From Ascidia mentula (lineage: Eukaryota; Chordata; Ascidiacea; Phlebobranchia; Ascidiidae): 64,000 nt of DNA. The notes beneath the pieces were generated by a model. It was not told the origin of the DNA. It searched no databases and worked only from the letters and a program-made list of their open reading frames with translations. The stretch lies in contig OX387200.1 in the NCBI GenBank assembly GCA_947561715.1, positions 3,288,501-3,352,500 on the forward strand, read 5' to 3'. Positions 12,106 through 24,395 of this stretch are shown piece after piece. Within the stretch, counting starts at the first letter, position 1. Every line of letters begins with the position of its first letter. The position numbers were made by a program, and so were the translations under genes.

Positions 12106-15100
12106 CGTTGGTTTCCAATAAACACGTTAGAAACTAAGTGCCAGAAGAGCAATTCTGATTAACTTTAAGCTAGTTTCAAAAGACCTATATTTCACTGTTA
12201 CAATCTTGACAAACACAAGTGTCTCGTGGATTTACGCAGCGCAGCAGTTGTTGTAGCATAATGGTAAGAATCGGCATTGTTGCGTAATATATTTTTATGT
12301 CATTTCATGCTGACAAAATCTGCAATAGACCGAGTAAAACAAAAATGTGCCGCTTTCATCAAGGATATCCGTAATAAAAGTGTTTAAAACTTAATGCTAC
12401 CACAAATTCCGTTTTAACGAAACGGAATTTGGGTCGTTTACCTATGTTTAGGATGATAAGACTTACGAAATGTTTTTTGCATGTTTATAACCTGGAAAGG
12501 TCACCCTTAATATTTTACAAGGCGTTAAAAAATCGACGCCTATGACTAGCCTGCTTTGTACCGCGCGTGCTTAGGGCTATACTCACCACAATGATTTTTG
12601 GATACTAACCATCCGCCCCTTGGTCAGATCTGATGGGGTTAAGGATTTGAAATGCTTTCGTTCGGCTATGCACAATTATACGCGGGAATTCCCACTTTGT
12701 CAAGGACACTGGGTTTGACTATAAGACGACTTTCGTTTTGTAAACCACAAGGTGAGTTGTTTTGTGAATCGTTGATCGGGTGTGGTGTTATAGCGAAAGT
12801 TACCCTTTTACTGCCTGTTAAACTTTCTACTGGTTTTCGGGAAGGTGGTGGGAGCGTACTTTTGAAAAACCACTTTCTTTTTGAAGGTTTAGGTACAGTA
12901 AACTAACTGTTAACAAACGAGTAAGTTCCAGTTGATGTGAAAGTGTGCAAGGTTTTCAATTAAAACATTTGTTCAAAAACTGCATCGTTACGCACGATTT
13001 TTTCCCAAAAAAGTGGAACGTCCTTGCTGATCTTTGGGTTAGTTAACAACCTTCCCTTTTCACGACGAAAAAACACCATAGAATTTATCTGATGAAGGAA
13101 TTTGTGTCATGCACAGCCACCGGTGTGCACGACTTTACACACTGGACGCTATATGTTTTTATCGCACGTATAACGATTGTTTTCGTGTTCGTGTACAAAT
13201 GTGTATGAATGTTTCAACCTATTAAGGTGCACAATAACAGCTATACAGTGCTGCATAACACCGTAACTCTACCTGGCCTGCACAACACAGTGGGTGACGT
13301 CACAGGCTGACACGTTTCCTCTGCGAAAGGAAACTGGTTCCGAATAGTTCTGTGACATAACAATACTATGTTTGTTCTGTAAACAGATGTCCTACCAATG
13401 GTACAGGGACATGCATTATTCTTGTTAGCTTGCACATTGCGTTGTTTGACTTGGAGCACGGCAGTTGACGAATTGCACTGACCTTATTTGTGACAAAGCT
13501 TAAAATAGTCGTGCTGTTGAACATTTACGAAGTCGCTTTGTCGTGAACTTGTGGGCCAACTTCAAAAATTCGTTGTGCAGGAGTTGTTATGCCGAGATGT
13601 AAAATCTCTGGATGCAGGCTAATAGAGTACGTTGTGACTATAACAAATGAAATTACAACCAGTTTAAAAGGAACTCATGAGGATGTCTCTATTATTGTGG
13701 CACAGTATATTTAAATATTATTGTAGAGAAAACTTATTGGCTGTGTTGAATTTATGGAGGACAAACAGTGTTCGTCAACATCAGTCAGTTGTAATGATGG
13801 TGACAAGAAGGCCATAAATCTTCAACGCGCAGACACAACCAGTTTCGCTTTAAATGCCCGCTATTGTTTTATGGCCTCATCACTATAGGTAGATTTTAAA
13901 ACGGCACGGATAGAAATAGCATTCAGGCTTAGTTAAACAATGGTGTGATTTTTTTACAGAATGGCCTCATTTGCACATCCCATACGGCCGAACTCTTTTC
14001 AACTTAGGCTATTCACCACGCCGAAGCGTCACGCTTGGGCAGTCAGTTGCAAACACCAGTAAATGCCTTTATTCTTACGCGTTCCTGCCGTCAGCAAAAG
14101 TTTTGCTCAAATATGGCAAAAGGGGATTCACCGTCTGTGTTGACGCAAAACCCCTGGTTTTCAGTTGCACGTTAAAGGTGTTTAGTCGTGGAACACAATC
14201 GCTTATGCCTGGTGTATACTTCGAAGCAATACAAGGCTATAACGTAAAAGTCAAATTTAACCTTAACCATGAGTCAACGACGGCAAACATTCTCGGTGTA
14301 TTATGTGGCAACATATTAGTGCTGCTTTCCATCACATTTCGTAAGGTTGTTAATAGAAAATGTGGCACATTACGCAATAAACTAAACGAAAATGAAGCGT
14401 GGGAGGCCGCGAATCTTGACTGCACAAAAACCTGAAAGTAATAAAACTTTAATGGCTCGTGGCACTGAATGACGCGTAGCGCGAGGCCATATAAGGGAAC
14501 GCCGGCAACTAGTTGGCTTAGGTATGGATTTTTTCCCTTCACACTCGAAGGAATAGTAGATCACCTGCATTGCACGGTTGGCGAGAAGCACATCATCCAC
14601 AGTGTTACAGTACAGTTGACCCTGTTAAAAGTTTCACGCCTAAATTATGGCGTTCTACAATATTATCTAGGGAATTCCTGCCTCACTTTTAGACGTACAC
14701 CAGCGGTAAGCAGTGCTTATGAAAGAGACAGATACTCATGGATGTATAAGCCTCTGCTTGCCATACGCGAAAGCCTCTACCAGTTAAGTAAAGTACATTG
14801 CACTTGAAAACACGTGGCCTGAATCAAGATTTCGCGCCGAAAACGTCACAATAGCGTGTATTGCGTAGTACAAAGGGCGACAACCGTCAAGTGCTGTGGG
14901 GACAATGTAGTGCTTCGATTACAGGCAGTGCAGGATGCGTTTATATCTTGATTGATTGAATGTAACTTTTCTTTACCTAATGTCTGTGTGCTGAGCCATG
15001 GCAGGCCCCGGAAGCAATGAGTAATAGCTTCTTATTTTCATTTTGTTGGCGAAATAATAACAACGCCTGATGCTGACGGGGCTGCTAAAGAAAGCCGGTA

Positions 15101-17513
15101 GCAGTTGTTTATAACATGGCGTTGCAATAAGCCAAGAAAATATGGCCCTAAATGTTGCAAAGCATATATATATATATCACTTGCCTAAAGTGTCCAGCAG
15201 GCACATGGTGTATGGTTTGGGTTTGCAGTAAAGTACCTATAAAACTAAAGTGGGCGTTTGTGAATCAAAAAATTTGGACAACGCCGGTCAAACATCGAAG
15301 AGTGCACAGGCAGGTTTACGGAACTGTATCAACGATAAGACTTAGAGCACTGTTTATACTCTGTAGCTCTATTTGAGAATACGTAAAAAGGCATAAAAAC
15401 AGTCAATGTATTTACTTAGAATATTGACAGTAGCGCGCCATGCCCTCTGTGTAAATCTTACCCGTGGTGTTGTTGTCATATCCCTTAAAAATGAGAAAAA
15501 AAGGCACTGAGCAGCCCTGCTGGGTGTGTATTACTACAGAGCAAAGCTATACTGGAATGTTAATCTTAACGCGAACGAAAAAGCGCGCAAGGCGTGCACT
15601 TGTAACGCATGAACAGTCTTATATGACCTCCGGTAACGCATGCCGGTCAAAAGCAGAGCACGTAATTGTTGGCTTTGGCCCGGCTGCTCGTCTCAGCAGT
15701 AAAGGTAGGCACAGTTTTGACAGTCGGCCTGGCTGGATTGATGGTCCTGCAGATAGCAAGACCTTTACAGCGGTTTGTTATTGCAGATAAGGAAAATTTT
15801 TGTTTGCACTCTTAAGGCGTAGGCCTTGTTTGGCAATAAATACCTTGAGATTTTTTTTCTATCTTAGGAAAGTTTTGAGGACCACGCGATTGTTGATCAC
15901 AGCCAAATTAGTAGATAGTAGATCTGCTCATCCATTTCAGTACATTTTCTCATGCTTGGTCACTTTTTATATCAATGTCTTTAGTGGAGGGTTTTTGTCC
16001 GACACAATGTTAGATATAATGTTGCTGTTGCTGCAAGACATACTATATTTTAATAGTCTGTTCTTCTGGCGCATTAAAACTTAATGAAAAGACTATTTAA
16101 ATACAATAATAGTTTGCAGCTACAGTGGCATCGCAGCAGAAAGCGTAGTTTTCATATCGTACGGTTGTGTTGATGAACGTCTGTTTTTGGCACCTCAGTG
16201 CAAGGTTGATGTTTACAAGAAGTTTAACAAGCCGCCATGTTGGTGTTTTCCCCTCGGTTTGCAGGGTTGGTCGATACCCAAGTTTTGAGTTTAGAGTTCT
16301 TTTTTTATACTTAGTTATATTTAGTTCAGGCAAACGCTTAGATAAAGTAACAGAGAAGTCATTACACAACACAGAGCAAAGAAAGATTATTGAGAAATAG
16401 TTTAACATGACTCATTACCAGTTACACCGCTTGTGGGTGGAGTTTGTTGGGCAAACAGCCTACACTTGGACTACACCTGAAAAGAAGTCAGCCAGCCGGC
16501 AAACTGCGTTCTTCGCGTTCCGACTTGGGAGAAAATATTCCCAGACAACCTTACGTCATGAGTTGTGTGTGTCAGTCGACACTCCATACACATATACGAA
16601 ATATGATGGTTTGTACTTTGCGTGTGCTGTGGTCCCTTGACAAGTTCCTTTTGACTTTATTTACAGACTGACTGCCGGTTCTGTGTGGAATTCTATTTTG
16701 TTAAATAGTGGTTTGAACTTGAATGGCACGATTGAAAGATGTTATGTTTGATAAATATACCGTGAACCCAACGGAATAATATGGTGTAAGGAGGAAAGGT
16801 TTTTTTAAGTTAAAAAGGCAGATCGTGAAGGTGATAAACTTTTGTACTTTATTTTACGGAAAAGGAAACTGGTTTTGCGCGTGATTTGTTCAACTTTGCT
16901 ATCAACTCGAGCTTTTAATACACGTAGCGTCTATCTTGCTACCTCTGAATGCAGCGCCAAATGCTACGACCCGAAAGCATGTATCAAGTTTCAGGAAGTT
17001 GGTTGGATCAATGCTTGACGATCCCAGTGTACTGACTAAGCACCGAGTTGTTGTTTCGAAACACGTATCTTGATTTATGCCTCGTAGAATTTTACGGTTA
17101 CGAAAACGTTGCAATATCACCCACCTAACTACTAACGATTTTCTAAATCAGGCACATGTTATGATGCTACGAGGAAATGTGATATGTGGGCCTTATTTTA
17201 AACTCGTTTCGAGTCGTGTATGGTCGGGGAAATAATCCATTATTATTTCAGTCGGATGGTGCGTAAGCTGCCACTTACCAAGGATTCTATATTTTCTAAT
17301 ATTTTTTAGTAAATTACGGTCTTCAACCAGGCAGAAGATTTAAGGACCACATCTGCGCGTCACGCCCACAACTGCTAACCACACATTTTTCACCGATAGC
17401 GATTGTTGTCCAAATTAAGTAAAATCTGTCGATTTGGAACCGAATACTCGACTTCAGTCACGCACGAAAAGTTGGCGATCATAACCTCCTTTAAACGCGC
17501 GTGCAACAGGCAA

Positions 17514-17562
17514 TGACGTCATATTCACGCACGCGCGTAGGCAGAAGGCACAGAACCGGAAG
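17514..17562. promoter_or_regulatory. Promoter-like cluster: CRE, CpG run, ETS site
   Basis: TGACGTCA (17514-17521) is followed by a CpG-rich alternating stretch (17526-17538, CACGCACGCGCG) and CCGGAAG (17556-17562), an ETS-factor core. This combination is common at TATA-less animal promoters. No coding exon follows closely, so it could start a non-coding transcript or a distant 5' UTR exon. Confidence 0.3.
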
Positions 17563-19079
17563 CGGATGCTTGGAGGCATCTCGTTTTGTAGCGGTGCTGT
17601 CTTCAGTAACTCCAAAAGCACGTATTTGAACTGGGTTTTGAGACAAATGTATGTTGGAGCTGTGCGATTTTCACTGACTGCAGGGTTTTAAATGATTTTT
17701 GATGGGGTTATTGTTGTCAATGAAAGAGCCAGCATGCAATGCGGTTACTCATAGGTTTTAGGCAGGAAAGAGGCGTCGTGTCCTTTGAAGACCCGTTTTG
17801 CGTAAACACATGCCAGTTAACTAACATAGATCCAGTGCAGGCATGTATGCATAACGAAATACGCACAAAATACCAACGCGAATACAGTCTTGTCGCATTT
17901 ACATAAGAGACGTCGTGAAAAAATTAAAAGCGTGCTCCAGGAGAACCATTACGTTTTATCAGACGTGTTATAGTCAGGAAGTTGTTAGTTTCAGTTACAG
18001 ACAACGTTAGCACACAGTTCACAGTTGTGTTTCCTGCTACTGTGTTGAAACAGGATCTTCTTGTCGTTTTGTGCATGCTCGATGTTATGACGAGACCAAT
18101 CGAACGTTTAGGCCTCACGTGAGTTTAATTATTGTTCTGTTTCACTGTTTGGGTTTTGTGCTTTGGGGCCAAACGTAGTTGAGATTTAGAAAAGTTGTGT
18201 AAGGGCTCAGAATTGCAAATGATGCGTTTCCTATACCTCTAACAGGACGAACTTTAAAAATCTAAAAAAACTCATGGAATTTGATATTAAATCTTTGCAA
18301 GCTTTTTATAATATTCTTCCGCAAGAAGGCACCTCGTATACAGACATAACAAGCAAAACATTCCAGTGCACAGCCATATCCTTGTTAAGCGGAATCAATG
18401 ACGCAATCGGCGCTTTAAAGAGCGCTGCAAAAGTCCCTACATCCTGCACGCTGTTTAGCTGCTGGTCGAGCAGACCGGCTTGCATAACAAATTGCCAGTA
18501 ACTGTGTTAGCTAACAAAGGCGGATGCATCGCGTAGAGCTGGTGTTGGTGTCCACAAGGAAACTGGCATGACACGGCACCTGCGATTCATCAAGCAACCT
18601 GTGCCAGGACTGACTTTTCGACCCTGTCGACTCCTCAACGAACTATACACATTCACAACATAAACGATAAGTTATTGTGTGCGTTTTCAAATGACCATTG
18701 ATGCTGCGTAGAAATGTATCTGATCAAAGCTATAGCATGAGATTTGGGTAAACGCCTGATAAAATCAACATGCACACTCAAACAACCGAACGATCTGCAA
18801 CATAAATTAACTGTGAAAGTTCTTGAAAAACTTGTTTTCGCGCTCACAGTTTCACGAAACTCGTGGTTTAGTTGAAGTCGCGTACTCTGGTCGCAACGCC
18901 TTATTTGTAGGTTAATATCGGCTTCAACGTTCCGACTAAACTCCACCAGAACGTACTTGTTGTTTACGTTCTTCTGAAGATAATCCAGATGTAATTGATA
19001 AAAACGTCACAACTGCTGATACCCAGATTTTTAACTAAGACCCGAAGCCCGGGGCTGATTAGTCACGGCTCGGCAACCC

Positions 19080-19099
19080 ACGCTTGGGTACCCAAGCGT
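19080..19099. repeat. 20-bp perfect palindrome
   Basis: ACGCTTGGGTACCCAAGCGT reads the same on both strands with no spacer, centred between 19089 and 19090. Function unknown; it could be a dimeric protein-binding site. Confidence 0.7.
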
Positions 19100-19706
19100 A
19101 GCAGTGGCAATCGTTCAACGATGCTTTTTATTTGTTGAAATTTTCAACGTGCTTCACGTGTTTTTATAGGGTGGGGGGCTTGGGTTTATTGTCTAAGGGT
19201 AAATTCGTTTGTCCGAGTTGTCGTAACAGCTATATATGATTTCATTGAATTTTTTTGGCGTTTCAAACCTTCCACAAGACAATTTTTATGCTGAAAGTGT
19301 GCAGAGCCACCATTCGCATGCGTAAATCCGCCTTGCTTTTAAAACTTACACCAACTGCGTTAAACAGGGTCTTAGCGTAATCCTCGTGTTAGCTACCGAT
19401 AATTGTTAATGTTATGCGATGTTAAAATCCTGTAAGAGTACGCCGCGACGACATAAGTGCTCACTATCCCGCCTTTAGGGTACGAAACTGCTTTAAATAT
19501 TATCAGGTCATCAATTTGTCCGGCAAATTAGTGTAAGAGGTGTTTTTGTTGCTGCATGTCGAAAGATTAGTTACGTTTGCCTGCAAAAAAATCGAGCGTA
19601 GCAGATTTCCAGGTGTTTGTGTTCGCCTACACAAGTTTTAATGCGAGATTTACACGGTTTGTTTGACGACCCAGAAGTAACAAAAATGAATTCAAATGAC
19701 GCAATA

Positions 19707-19755
19707 ATGTTTCATGTAACGGCATGATTGGCAGGATCGCCCCACTGCGCATGTC
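19707..19755. repeat. Dispersed repeat fragment (second copy at 50176)
   Basis: A 49-bp stretch containing GGCAGGATCGCCCCACTGCG is matched at 50176-50224 with about nine differences. The family is not recognised. Confidence 0.5.
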
Positions 19756-22385
19756 ATTATTGGCGAATTCCAATAAAATGCTTTTACACTTTGTGTTTGT
19801 TTCAAATGGATAAGAGAAGCTATTGTCGTCGCAGTTTGACAAATAACCTTACGAAAAGAATTTTTTTTTATTTTATAGCCGCTCATTGAGGACAATGCAA
19901 AAGTACATCATCCTAAACTTGCAATTACGTAATTTCAGATCGGCGTAACGCTTGTTTCTAGGGGCAACGCGGTTTGCACTATACGCATGACTAGGTTCGC
20001 GGTCTTGCGTGGGTTGGAGGCCTCCAAAGAATTCGCAATCGCGTTTGAACAAGTTTTGCTATTTAAGGTTTCCCCAACATAAGTAGCGGCTTTTAGGTAT
20101 TGATGGAATGGCTACAAATCAAGGTATTATTTCTTATTATAGTTGTTGTAGGTGTTTGCAGGTTTAACTTCTGATTTAGTTGTTGTGGGTGTTTGCAACA
20201 GAAATAGGAAGATACAGTTTGGCTGTGATGATGTCAGGATTACTTTGCTACCTGTCCAGTCGTACTGGGCACGTTGTATGTAACCTCCTCAATTTAACTC
20301 GTATGTACGAGTATATGCAGGCAAGTTTAACAATTACCCAGTAAAAGGAATACAGTGTGTGGTAAACTGCTAGAAATAAGCCCCAAGTGCTGAATAGTAC
20401 AGACAGGCGTATTGTATACCGCAACTTGATTGTCGCATGTGCAGTTTTGTTTGTATCGGCGCGGAGCAGAGCATTGGCGCTCATGGGGAAAATATATGTG
20501 ATTGATCAATATTTGGTCTTGGTTGTGAAACCGGCTTGACAGTTTCGTTCCGTACACCCATGTCCTGCATGCTTACCACTTTCCCTGTGCGTCCCGAGGA
20601 CTCATTTGTCAAAAGTAAACAACTTTCAGTAATTTGTTTGCCTTTATTCGAACATGAGGGAACAACGTTGGGTCGAATAAATAACTGTTTTCAAACATAG
20701 TAAATAACCTTGAAAGGATGATTATAGTTTATTTTGTATTTATATAATTTTAGAACTATCCCGAACGCATAGTGAAGGCTACCGTTAAGTTCGTCCATTG
20801 TACGGTTATTTTTGAGTCACCCGCTGCCACTTGTCTATTGCACTGTTTATTTTAATTCCCAGCACCGTTTTAGCAAAACGCAAGGCACTAACAGCTTCTT
20901 GTGATTGGACGTGACACATTGTAATTGTCCCTTGGTGCCTCAGCGGATGCCGAATTGTGTACGTTAGGATGTTATTGAAGGGAAATGGTACTAACTTTGT
21001 GGCACCCGATATTCTCTCGTGGGAGATTTAGACCTTCTTTACAGGATGTCGTTCCACATCAACCGCTTCTGAGCAAATAATCCGTAAAAACCATGTCACT
21101 TTTTGGCAGACCCATTGGTATCGTATGGCTACCGGTGTTTGTGAAGCATCAGCAGGACCTTGGCGTGAAAGGTTTCGCTGCAAACACTTTTTATTTTCTG
21201 AATGTTAATATTTTTATGATTGGGTTTGTGGTGCGTCACTTGTAAGTTAGAAATGCCTGGCCTTTTTTCAACTTTGCCATTTTGCTTGCATTTCTGTGCC
21301 AAGTGAAAAGAATAAATGTAAGAAGCGCGAAACAAATCGTTCCGGTTAAATTTAAAAGTACAAAAGTCACAGCAGATGTTTTATGCAGGTTTAAGTTTTT
21401 TCCAAAATTTGTCAAAGTCGGTGCAAAGTGTCGCATTGTAGCAATAATATGCTGAAGTAGCGGTCAGAACACACTTGACGTTATATTACTTGTAGTTTTC
21501 CGGCATAAACCATTGAGTTGAGTTCATCGTTTTGTAAACGCGCTGACAAACAGAAAAACGTGTTCTGGTGCACAGAAAAAGGACTGTTTTTGAAGGAATG
21601 CAAGTTGTGTTCTAGGATCTTTGGTGATGGTTCACTTCACACAGTATATAAGCATGCGCTTCACCACCTATCAGCACCGCTTCAGTGGGACGCACTATTT
21701 CGGCTATTTCCTCCGAGTATAGCCGGGACGTTACTAAATACACCCGCTCAGCAGTACGCGGTTCATGCTCAAGACAGTTTCTATTTAAATATCTTAGGCC
21801 AATCGGATTCTAGAATGGAGCAGTCTGAGGCTCGTGCTTCCGTTCGATTCATTCTGTGCGTTGCACCCAAGCTGTGAGTGGCTATAAAGTTGCATTGCGC
21901 GGTGCGTTATAGCACGTTGTACGCATGCCGCGGAGCCCCTGGGGCCGTGTATGTGCGGCGCACTGCTTCACGTGGTTGCCAGCGTTGCCCCTTCCTAAAT
22001 ATGTCCCAGAAGGTGTTGTTTTTGTTCCATATTTCGATTCAGAATTGTCGCTTGATTGTCAACGTAAATATAATGGCGAGGTCAGTGGCAGAATGCTGTT
22101 TTGCATTGGCTGACTTATTCCATATAGTGTTTCGCTCGTTATATATGTTGAGCTTCTAGGTATCAGCGAAGTTTTTTGGCTTATTAAACGAAAGGTCGTG
22201 GCAACCTTTTTGTTTCGTCCTTCCCACACGTTCAGTGGCTGTCAGTATTGTTTTTTCTCAGCAGGTTTCAAGTCAGCACATTAGAAACATTGAACGTTTT
22301 GCGGCGCATTATGGGCCGAAAAGTCGGAAATACCTCTGCAGCAGGAACAAAACGGTTCCTACGTCTGGCGTACCATGTGTGTTGG

Positions 22386-22436
22386 CGAAGTCAAACACGA
22401 GGTCTTCAACACCCGAAGACCTCGTGTTTGACTTCG
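22386..22436. repeat. Perfect 22-bp stem, 7-nt loop hairpin
   Basis: Arm 22386-22407 (starts CGAAGTCAAACACGAGG) and arm 22415-22436 are exact reverse complements with a 7-nt loop AACACCC. The stem does not extend beyond 22 bp. It is too short for a usual microRNA precursor. It may be a small-RNA source, a transcript hairpin or a recent local inversion/duplication. Confidence 0.75.
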
Positions 22437-23895
22437 TACAAAACCAACGTATTGTTACGAATTACGATGTTTAGTAAATATTCTCCTCGTCTAGCTGAGT
22501 TGGCGATTTAAATGCAGGCATCCTTGCATGAGCGGAAGGCACTATTTTGCGTGCATTGTCTCCATCAATCATTGTATGCAAGTTCCTTGTTGGTGGATGT
22601 CTTCTACACAAAAGCCGGTCAACCATCAATATACCGGCATGAGGGTGGGTTAATTACACAAGAATGTTTAGTTGCTGGGCCTGGTGTTTGGAATTCTGAG
22701 CGAACTGCTCTGGCTCTTTGAACCTAGTTATGACAATGAATCAAAAATGACGAATTAGTGCAAGTCAATATTAACTATCGAACAAAAGGCAGCTTTGGAA
22801 GTTACAAAATAGTGTTATAAGTGAGTAAACTTACATACATCCATAGTATTCGCTTGAGGATGTGAGTTGTTTAGATTTGTACAAAGGCAGGTGCCTATAG
22901 GACGTCCATGTATCTGATCAGAATCACATACTTGGTGTCTTATTTGAATGATTGTCTCACGGACAGAGGTACATGTGTCAGGAGTAGGTAAATACATAGA
23001 ACACGATACAGGTGTGAGGATTGGTAGAGGGAACGTCTAATCGATTTGCTTTATTTTAACCATTGATAGAAACCATTATTTAAGATGGTCGTATCAGTGT
23101 AGAATGCTTGTAAAGAGTTTGGATATTTGAACCACTCTAATCTATCACTATATAAACGTGTGATTATTGGAAACACCGGACAAGATTAAATTAAATCAAG
23201 CGAACAAAACATAATAAAATGAGGATGTGTTTATTGAACTTTCCGAACACTGCATGTGTACTAACATTAAAGGTCAGTAAAAAACGTCAAACTTATGCTT
23301 CCGGTATTACTTGCTCCGGGCCTCAAAAATTGTTCATACACTTTCAGTTTCTCCTGAGGGAGGCAATTGTTTGCAGTTCTCAATGTTGAAACTCTTAGTC
23401 AGATATTTGGTAAACAAGGGACGTGATTGCTGTTGTGTCTGTGTTGTATTTGTACAGTTGGTGTGTGAGATAAAATACGACAATATCCAGAAACGTTTAT
23501 TTTTGAAGGCGAAAAGAATAAGGAATGGAAGCAAATGTGAGGCGCTTTTACTGCGTTTTTATTGCTGTCGCGGTGTTTGTGTAAGCTCCAGTGTATGAAC
23601 TTGTGTCGGCAAATTTTGTGTATTTTATCAGTTGGATTTAAATAGGTTCTAACCTCAAGGTTATGTCATGTGGCTGATACAACTTTGTTGCAATGCCAGC
23701 AGATATAAAGGTAGTGAATGTGTTGACGTAATTCTGGTAACTACAGGGGCTAAAGTCGATCAAATCTTACTCGCGGAATTTTCGATAAAGCATCCGTTTC
23801 TGGTGACTTCGCAGGAGTTAGCGGTAAACATGTTTTTCAAAGGGTCGTTTCACTCATCCTCTTTCAAGTTTCAAGCTCTTTGTATATACCGAGTT

Positions 23896-23998
23896 TGACG
23901 TCATTTCCGTCACGCGATCGGCAAATTTTCTTCGCCACCGCTTGTGTTTACTCACGCGTGACGGAAGTGCATGGTCGCGTATCATCGGGGAAATCCCC
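23896..23998. promoter_or_regulatory. Promoter/enhancer-like cluster: CRE, inverted ETS/CRE pair, kappa-B site
   Basis: TGACGTCA (23896-23903) is followed by TTCCGTCACGCG (23905-23916), which is exactly inverted as CGCGTGACGGAA (23955-23966). Then GGGGAAATCCCC (23987-23998) is a fully palindromic match to the Rel/NF-kappa-B consensus. The dense, symmetrical arrangement suggests a functional control element 2.6 kb upstream of the 26618 coding start. Target gene and activity are inferred. Confidence 0.35.
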
Positions 23999-24350
23999 AA
24001 CGCTCACAACGGGATAGTCGATTTCTCGCGTTATTATAAATGATTGTTGAAGTAATGTTGTAGTGTCTCTTGCTAGGCAAGCACGTGTTGTGTTCGGTGT
24101 TGGGGTCAAGTAAGTGATTGGGCTAAATTCATTGCTGCGTCTCTTTTCTCATGTAATTTGCATAAGTTTATGATTTGCATTTAATGCTTCCCAAGAAAAT
24201 GGCTTGGTGTGCATAAACCACGGGTTTTTTGACGCTTACACAAAGCTGTTTACAAAAAGTTGAGAGTGGCTCAGGTTTTTAGGAGGATTTGTTTTTGACA
24301 AGTGTTACTGTCGCATTCGGCTGCTTAGTGGAAGTGTTGGTTTCTGTGAG

Positions 24351-24395
24351 ACAGCGGAGTTGTCAGACCGGGCCTTTCGGGTTTGAGTCCGATTC
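24351..24395 (+). repeat. tRNA-like (pol III promoter) remnant
   Basis: ACAGCGGAGTTGTCAG (24351-24366) resembles an A box and GGTTTGAGTCC (24380-24390) a B box with one departure from GGTTCGANTCC. Spacing is too short and no acceptor or anticodon stems can be folded, so this is a degenerate tRNA or SINE piece, not a working tRNA gene. Confidence 0.25.

Larger units (their letters stand above)
11652..12160. mobile_element. Nested foldback element with 162-bp arms, Penelope-like candidate
   Basis: Arms 11682-11843 and 12001-12162 are near-perfect inverted copies of equal length. The insertion is bounded by AACTTTAAGCTA at 11640-11651 and again at 12161-12172, a perfect 12-bp target duplication. 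The right arm abuts its copy (two-base overlap), while a 30-bp unique tail (11652-11681) separates the left arm from its copy. This is the mirror image of the element at 5297-5516. The central spacer contains a perfect 9-bp hairpin (11974-11982 with 11992-12000). There is no coding frame. Each arm carries a hammerhead-like core. Penelope-like elements with inverted pLTRs and a short tail have this plan; the family call is inference. Confidence 0.65.
11514..12545. mobile_element. MITE-like element with 16-bp perfect terminal inverted repeats
   Basis: TCATAGGCGTCGATTT (11514-11529) is exactly mirrored by 12530-12545. Just inside, GGGGTGACATGTCACCC and further GTCACCC/GGGTGAC words continue the terminal similarity. 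CTAGC occurs at both borders (11508-11512 and 12546-12550), a possible short target duplication, but no clear 8-bp duplication is seen, so the superfamily is not assigned. About 500 bp of the interior is a later nested insertion (11652-12160). No transposase frame is present. Confidence 0.65.

Noticed and set aside
13971..14435. 154-codon plus-strand frame in the desert
   Set aside because: No domain, no adjoining exons, and amino-acid mix as expected by chance; left out of the gene list.
24351..24395. Possible tRNA gene
   Set aside because: A- and B-box-like words are present but no cloverleaf stems can be paired and the spacing is wrong; kept only as a remnant.
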